Below, one piece after another: positions 7,037 through 8,666 of a DNA stretch of 8,666 nucleotides (position 1 is the first letter of the stretch; every line of letters starts with the position of its first letter). Source of the stretch: an uncultured Oscillospiraceae bacterium. Its GTDB lineage: Bacteria; Bacillota; Clostridia; Oscillospirales; Acutalibacteraceae. The DNA lies in NCBI GenBank assembly GCA_900555545.1, contig USLQ01000024.1, forward strand, positions 1-8,666, read 5' to 3'. A program made the position numbers and the translations under genes. Under the pieces are notes generated by a model, which saw nothing but the letters and a program-made list of their open reading frames with translations, was not told the DNA's origin and did no database searches.

Positions 7037-7396
7037 TCACTTCCGGCGCTTTTTCTCCTCCCGCCTCTGTTCCTGGGCAAAAAAGCGGGCCAGATCCAGC
7101 AGACGCCTCTTGTTTTCCTCATTTAATCCACGCGTCTCATCGTACATGGCGTAGGTAAAGGCGTCCAATTTAATCTTTTCGTTCTCACGCCGCACATCCG
7201 TTTCCCACTCCACGTCGGCCAGATAGTCAATCGTCACGCCAAAGTAGGCGGCAATACGCTTTAAATTCTCCACACTGGGCACAGATTTCCCATTTTTCCA
7301 ATCGCTTAGCGTGCTTTGCGCCACGCCGGTCTCCTTGTGAACACGGTACGGCGTCACATTATGTTCCCGAAGCAGGCGGGCAAAATTTTGATACAT
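7037..7396 (-). CDS. XRE-family (HTH) transcriptional regulator
   Basis: This 119-residue protein carries an N-terminal Cro/C1-type helix-turn-helix (about 4-60): LLREHNVTPYRVHKETGV, recognition helix near QSTLSDWKNGKSVP, then ENLKRIAAYFGVTIDYL. The C-terminal half (about 75-110) is helical (LNEENKRRLLDLARFFAQEQ) and ends in a strongly basic tail, RREEKKRRK. Such short regulators are common both in chromosomes and in phage-like modules. ATG 7396 is chosen over ATG 7417 because a purine-rich GGGGGAGAGG site lies just upstream and the protein then opens with the usual MYQNFARLL form. It is first gene of a probable two-gene transcript with the acetyltransferase, and diverges from the Cys-rich/GH25 genes. 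Two related inverted repeats in the 241-base divergent region are natural targets, so it probably represses itself and perhaps the opposite transcript. Its ligand, if any, is unknown. Confidence 0.93.
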   Translation of the reverse strand: MYQNFARLLREHNVTPYRVHKETGVAQSTLSDWKNGKSVPSVENLKRIAAYFGVTIDYLADVEWETDVRRENEKIKLDAFTYAMYDETRGLNEENKRRLLDLARFFAQEQRREEKKRRK

Positions 7397-7447
7397 GTCC
7401 TCTCCCCCAAACTGCATATCCGTCCCAAAAATCCGTGCAACTGGATC

Positions 7448-7476
7448 TTGACGTACTACGTTATTTGTAGTATTGT
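7448..7476 (+). promoter_or_regulatory. Predicted promoter of the Cys-rich/GH25 transcript
   Basis: TTGACG (7448-7453, 5 of 6) and TATTGT (7471-7476, 4 of 6) are 17 bases apart on the + strand. The whole spacer is occupied by the first inverted repeat. The leader would be about 155 bases long; I see no convincing riboswitch fold or terminator in it. Confidence 0.5.
7453..7473. promoter_or_regulatory. Inverted repeat A, operator candidate in the + promoter
   Basis: GTACTAC (7453-7459) and GTAGTAT (7467-7473) form 7-base arms, pairing at six positions, around a 7-base spacer. It fills the gap between the predicted -35 and -10 of the Cys-rich/GH25 promoter, where a bound repressor would exclude RNA polymerase. 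A second overlapping palindrome, ACGTA-C-TACGT, occupies 7451-7461. Confidence 0.5.
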
Positions 7477-7508
7477 AAAAATATAAACAACGGATTTCGT
7501 AGCGGTAT

Positions 7509-7530
7509 ATACTTCATATTCCAGAAGTAT
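7509..7530. promoter_or_regulatory. Inverted repeat B, operator candidate at the xre transcription start
   Basis: ATACTTC (7509-7515) and GAAGTAT (7524-7530) are perfect 7-base arms around an 8-base spacer. The right arm overlaps the predicted xre -10 by two bases and the centre lies at the predicted start of transcription. The half-site ATACTTC resembles ATACTAC, one half-site of repeat A read on the - strand, so one regulator may bind both. Confidence 0.52.
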
Positions 7531-7557
7531 TGTACCACGTAAATCCAATAAAATCAA
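7529..7557 (-). promoter_or_regulatory. Predicted promoter of the xre-acetyltransferase transcript
   Basis: On the - strand TTGATT (7557-7552) and TACAAT (7534-7529) are 17 bases apart, each close to the sigma-A consensus. Transcription would start near 7522, within the second inverted repeat, leaving a leader of about 125 bases before the xre ATG. Confidence 0.65.
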
Positions 7558-7637
7558 CAAAAACAAATCCATGTTTGGGGGACAAATCAAATTTTTTTGA
7601 AAGCTCGTCCAAAAGCAGCACCAGAGGAGGATTTATC

Positions 7638-8102
7638 ATGAATTTAACACCAAACACCCCACAGCCCACGCTCAGCCTGATCCGCTCCGGACTGCCGCCA
7701 TCACACCACACATCCTTTTCCCTTTCCGATGAAAGGCGGGAGCAGTGCGAACTGTGCGGCCTGTTCTTCACACCGGAGGAACTCCAGCAATTCGGTCCCT
7801 TCACCCTGTGCCCGGATTGCGGGATGGCCTACTGTGACGCCTGTTTTCAGGACTATGGCGACGCATTTATTGAGGAGAACGCACATATCTTTTACACCGG
7901 ATGGTTCGAGGGGCTGACTCAGGCAGAACAGCTCCAGGCACTTCGGGCGGCCTATCGCGCCTGCTATCAGGCAGCCGGATCCACCGGACGGACAAGGATG
8001 CTTGAGGAGCGGCGGGAATTTTGTACCGCCTGCATCAACGAGGCGTGGCCGGACTATGTGTCCAAACGCCTGAACGCTACATATAATGGTATACTCAATT
8101 GA
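7638..8102 (+). CDS. Unrecognised cysteine-rich, probably zinc-binding protein
   Basis: I do not recognise this 154-residue protein. It has four CxxC pairs: C37/C40 (CELC), C58/C61 (CPDC), C66/C69 (CDAC) and C129/C132 (CTAC), plus a lone C109. Eight pair cysteines are enough to hold two zinc ions, and the first three pairs (spacings 17 and 4) look like a RING or treble-clef style cluster, but no His completes a standard RING. Residues 1-35 are low in structure and Ser/Pro/Thr-rich; 92-125 look helical (TQAEQLQALRAAYRACYQ). There is no signal peptide or membrane segment, so a cytoplasmic role is likely. ATG 7638 follows GAGGAGG (7624-7630) by 7 bases; longer in-frame starts back to 7530 lack support. 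It is followed after 21 bases by the GH25 gene, so the two are probably cotranscribed. Function could be DNA- or protein-binding; this is only a guess from the cysteine pattern. Confidence 0.85.
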   Translation: MNLTPNTPQPTLSLIRSGLPPSHHTSFSLSDERREQCELCGLFFTPEELQQFGPFTLCPDCGMAYCDACFQDYGDAFIEENAHIFYTGWFEGLTQAEQLQALRAAYRACYQAAGSTGRTRMLEERREFCTACINEAWPDYVSKRLNATYNGILN

Positions 8103-8123
8103 TTGAAAGGGGCAATTAAAAGA

Positions 8124-8666
8124 ATGAGTGAAAAACAGGGAATCGACGTATCATACGCTCAGACAGACATCGACTGGGGAAAAGCAAGGGCAGCCGGTGT
8201 GGAATTCGCCATGATCCGCGCGGGCTACGGGCGCGAATTGAGCCAGAAGGACAGTATGTTCGAGAGTCACTATGCGGGGGCGTCCGGCGCTGGAATCCCC
8301 GTGGGAACGTACTGGTACTCCTATGCAACAGATGTGGATGGGGCCAAAAAAGAGGCCGCCGCATGTTTGGAGACTATCCGCGGCAAGACCTTTGAATTCC
8401 CAGTGGCATTCGACATTGAGGATCCCTCTCAGCGCGATCTGGGCAGGGACCGGATCACAGACATTGCCGTCGCCTTTTTGGAGGAGATCGAGCAGGCGGG
8501 CTATTACGCCGTGCTCTACTCGAGCTTGGACTGGCTGCGCAACAGGATCGACTATGAACGCATCAAGCAATTTGATCTGTGGCTGGCCCAGTGGCGCAGT
8601 GCCGGCTTCACCTACGAAAATCCCATTGGATTGTGGCAGTACACCTCCAGCGGGAGCGTGGAGGGG
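8124..8666 (+). CDS. GH25 muramidase (lysozyme), 3' partial, no signal peptide
   Basis: The frame starts at ATG 8124, with AAAGGGG (8106-8112) 11 bases upstream, and runs open to the window end, giving 181 residues. It matches the glycoside hydrolase 25 barrel, which cleaves the N-acetylmuramic acid to N-acetylglucosamine bond of peptidoglycan: GIDVS with Asp8 at the start, FAMIRAGYG (28-36), the catalytic DxE pair Asp97 and Glu99 in AFDIED, LYSS (131-134), LWLAQW (152-157) and LWQY (170-173). The catalytic domain is nearly complete; any wall-binding C-terminal domain lies beyond the window. The protein begins directly with the catalytic domain, without signal peptide, as in phage endolysins that need a holin or lysis for release; many clostridial chromosomal GH25 proteins also look like this. 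It follows the Cys-rich gene by 21 bases and is probably in its transcript. No holin or other phage gene is visible. Confidence 0.94.
   Translation, partial: MSEKQGIDVSYAQTDIDWGKARAAGVEFAMIRAGYGRELSQKDSMFESHYAGASGAGIPVGTYWYSYATDVDGAKKEAAACLETIRGKTFEFPVAFDIEDPSQRDLGRDRITDIAVAFLEEIEQAGYYAVLYSSLDWLRNRIDYERIKQFDLWLAQWRSAGFTYENPIGLWQYTSSGSVEG

Noticed and set aside
6374..7126. A 250-codon + strand frame opposite the acetyltransferase
   Set aside because: It spans a terminator and two genes on the other strand, has no ribosome binding site, and the acetyltransferase on the - strand is complete with its catalytic His and hexapeptide repeats.
7530..7637. N-terminal extension of the Cys-rich protein by 36 codons
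   Set aside because: ATG 7638 has GAGGAGG 7 bases upstream. The extension starts at TTG inside the predicted divergent promoter and has an unlikely sequence.
7560..7637. Possible riboswitch or attenuator in the leader of the Cys-rich gene, suggested by a run of seven or more T near 7590
   Set aside because: Only a very weak TTTG/CAAA hairpin precedes the T run, and no known riboswitch consensus is visible.
7638..8666. Calling the right end a prophage
   Set aside because: An XRE regulator and a GH25 enzyme alone are not enough; there is no integrase, holin, capsid, portal or attachment site in the window.

Overview
The window looks like chromosomal DNA of a mid-GC Firmicute, most likely a gut-type Clostridia member. 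The evidence is AGGAGG-type ribosome binding sites before most genes, occasional TTG starts, promoters close to the housekeeping sigma consensus, strong hairpin-plus-T-tract terminators, and protein styles typical of that class. These include a MarR-linked heterodimeric ABC exporter, a maltose-acetyltransferase-like enzyme, a short XRE regulator and a GH25 muramidase. I see no rRNA, tRNA, CRISPR array, transposase or integrase. The assignment to a class is inference from style, not from a marker gene.

Layout. (1) 1-1032, + strand: the C-terminal part of a metal-dependent amidohydrolase whose start lies before the window. (2) 1039-1082: a bidirectional terminator shared with the convergent LysR-family regulator (1081-1971, - strand). 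(3) 1972-2131: a compact divergent control region. It holds back-to-back promoters for lysR and for the next operon, a perfect 9-bp-arm palindrome over the predicted lysR transcription start, and two small inverted repeats in the marR leader. (4) 2132-6261, + strand: a tightly packed operon of a MarR-family regulator and two ABC exporter half-transporters. The marR end overlaps the first ABC gene by 38 bases, and the two ABC genes are 1 base apart. (5) 6343-6390: a terminator between this operon and the convergent pair on the - strand. (6) 6389-7396, - strand: an XRE-family regulator followed by a sugar O-acetyltransferase. (7) 7397-7637: a second divergent control region with two related inverted repeats, one inside each predicted promoter area. 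(8) 7638-8666, + strand: a gene for an unrecognised cysteine-rich, probably zinc-binding protein, then a GH25 lysozyme without a signal peptide that runs off the window.

How they fit together. The MarR-ABC-ABC operon reads as a self-regulated efflux unit. Its two ATPase subunits have complementary defects: Asp and Gln replace the catalytic Glu and His in the first, and LSQGQ replaces LSGGQ in the second. They should therefore pair as a heterodimer with one active ATP site. The LysR regulator may control its own gene and, because the promoters abut, perhaps the exporter. At the right end, the XRE regulator is placed to control both its own transcript and the opposing Cys-rich/lysozyme transcript through the paired operators. 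That small module (XRE, twin operators, unknown Cys-rich protein, leaderless GH25 muramidase) is the least explained part of the window and the best candidate for something undescribed. Nothing in the sequence proves a joint function.
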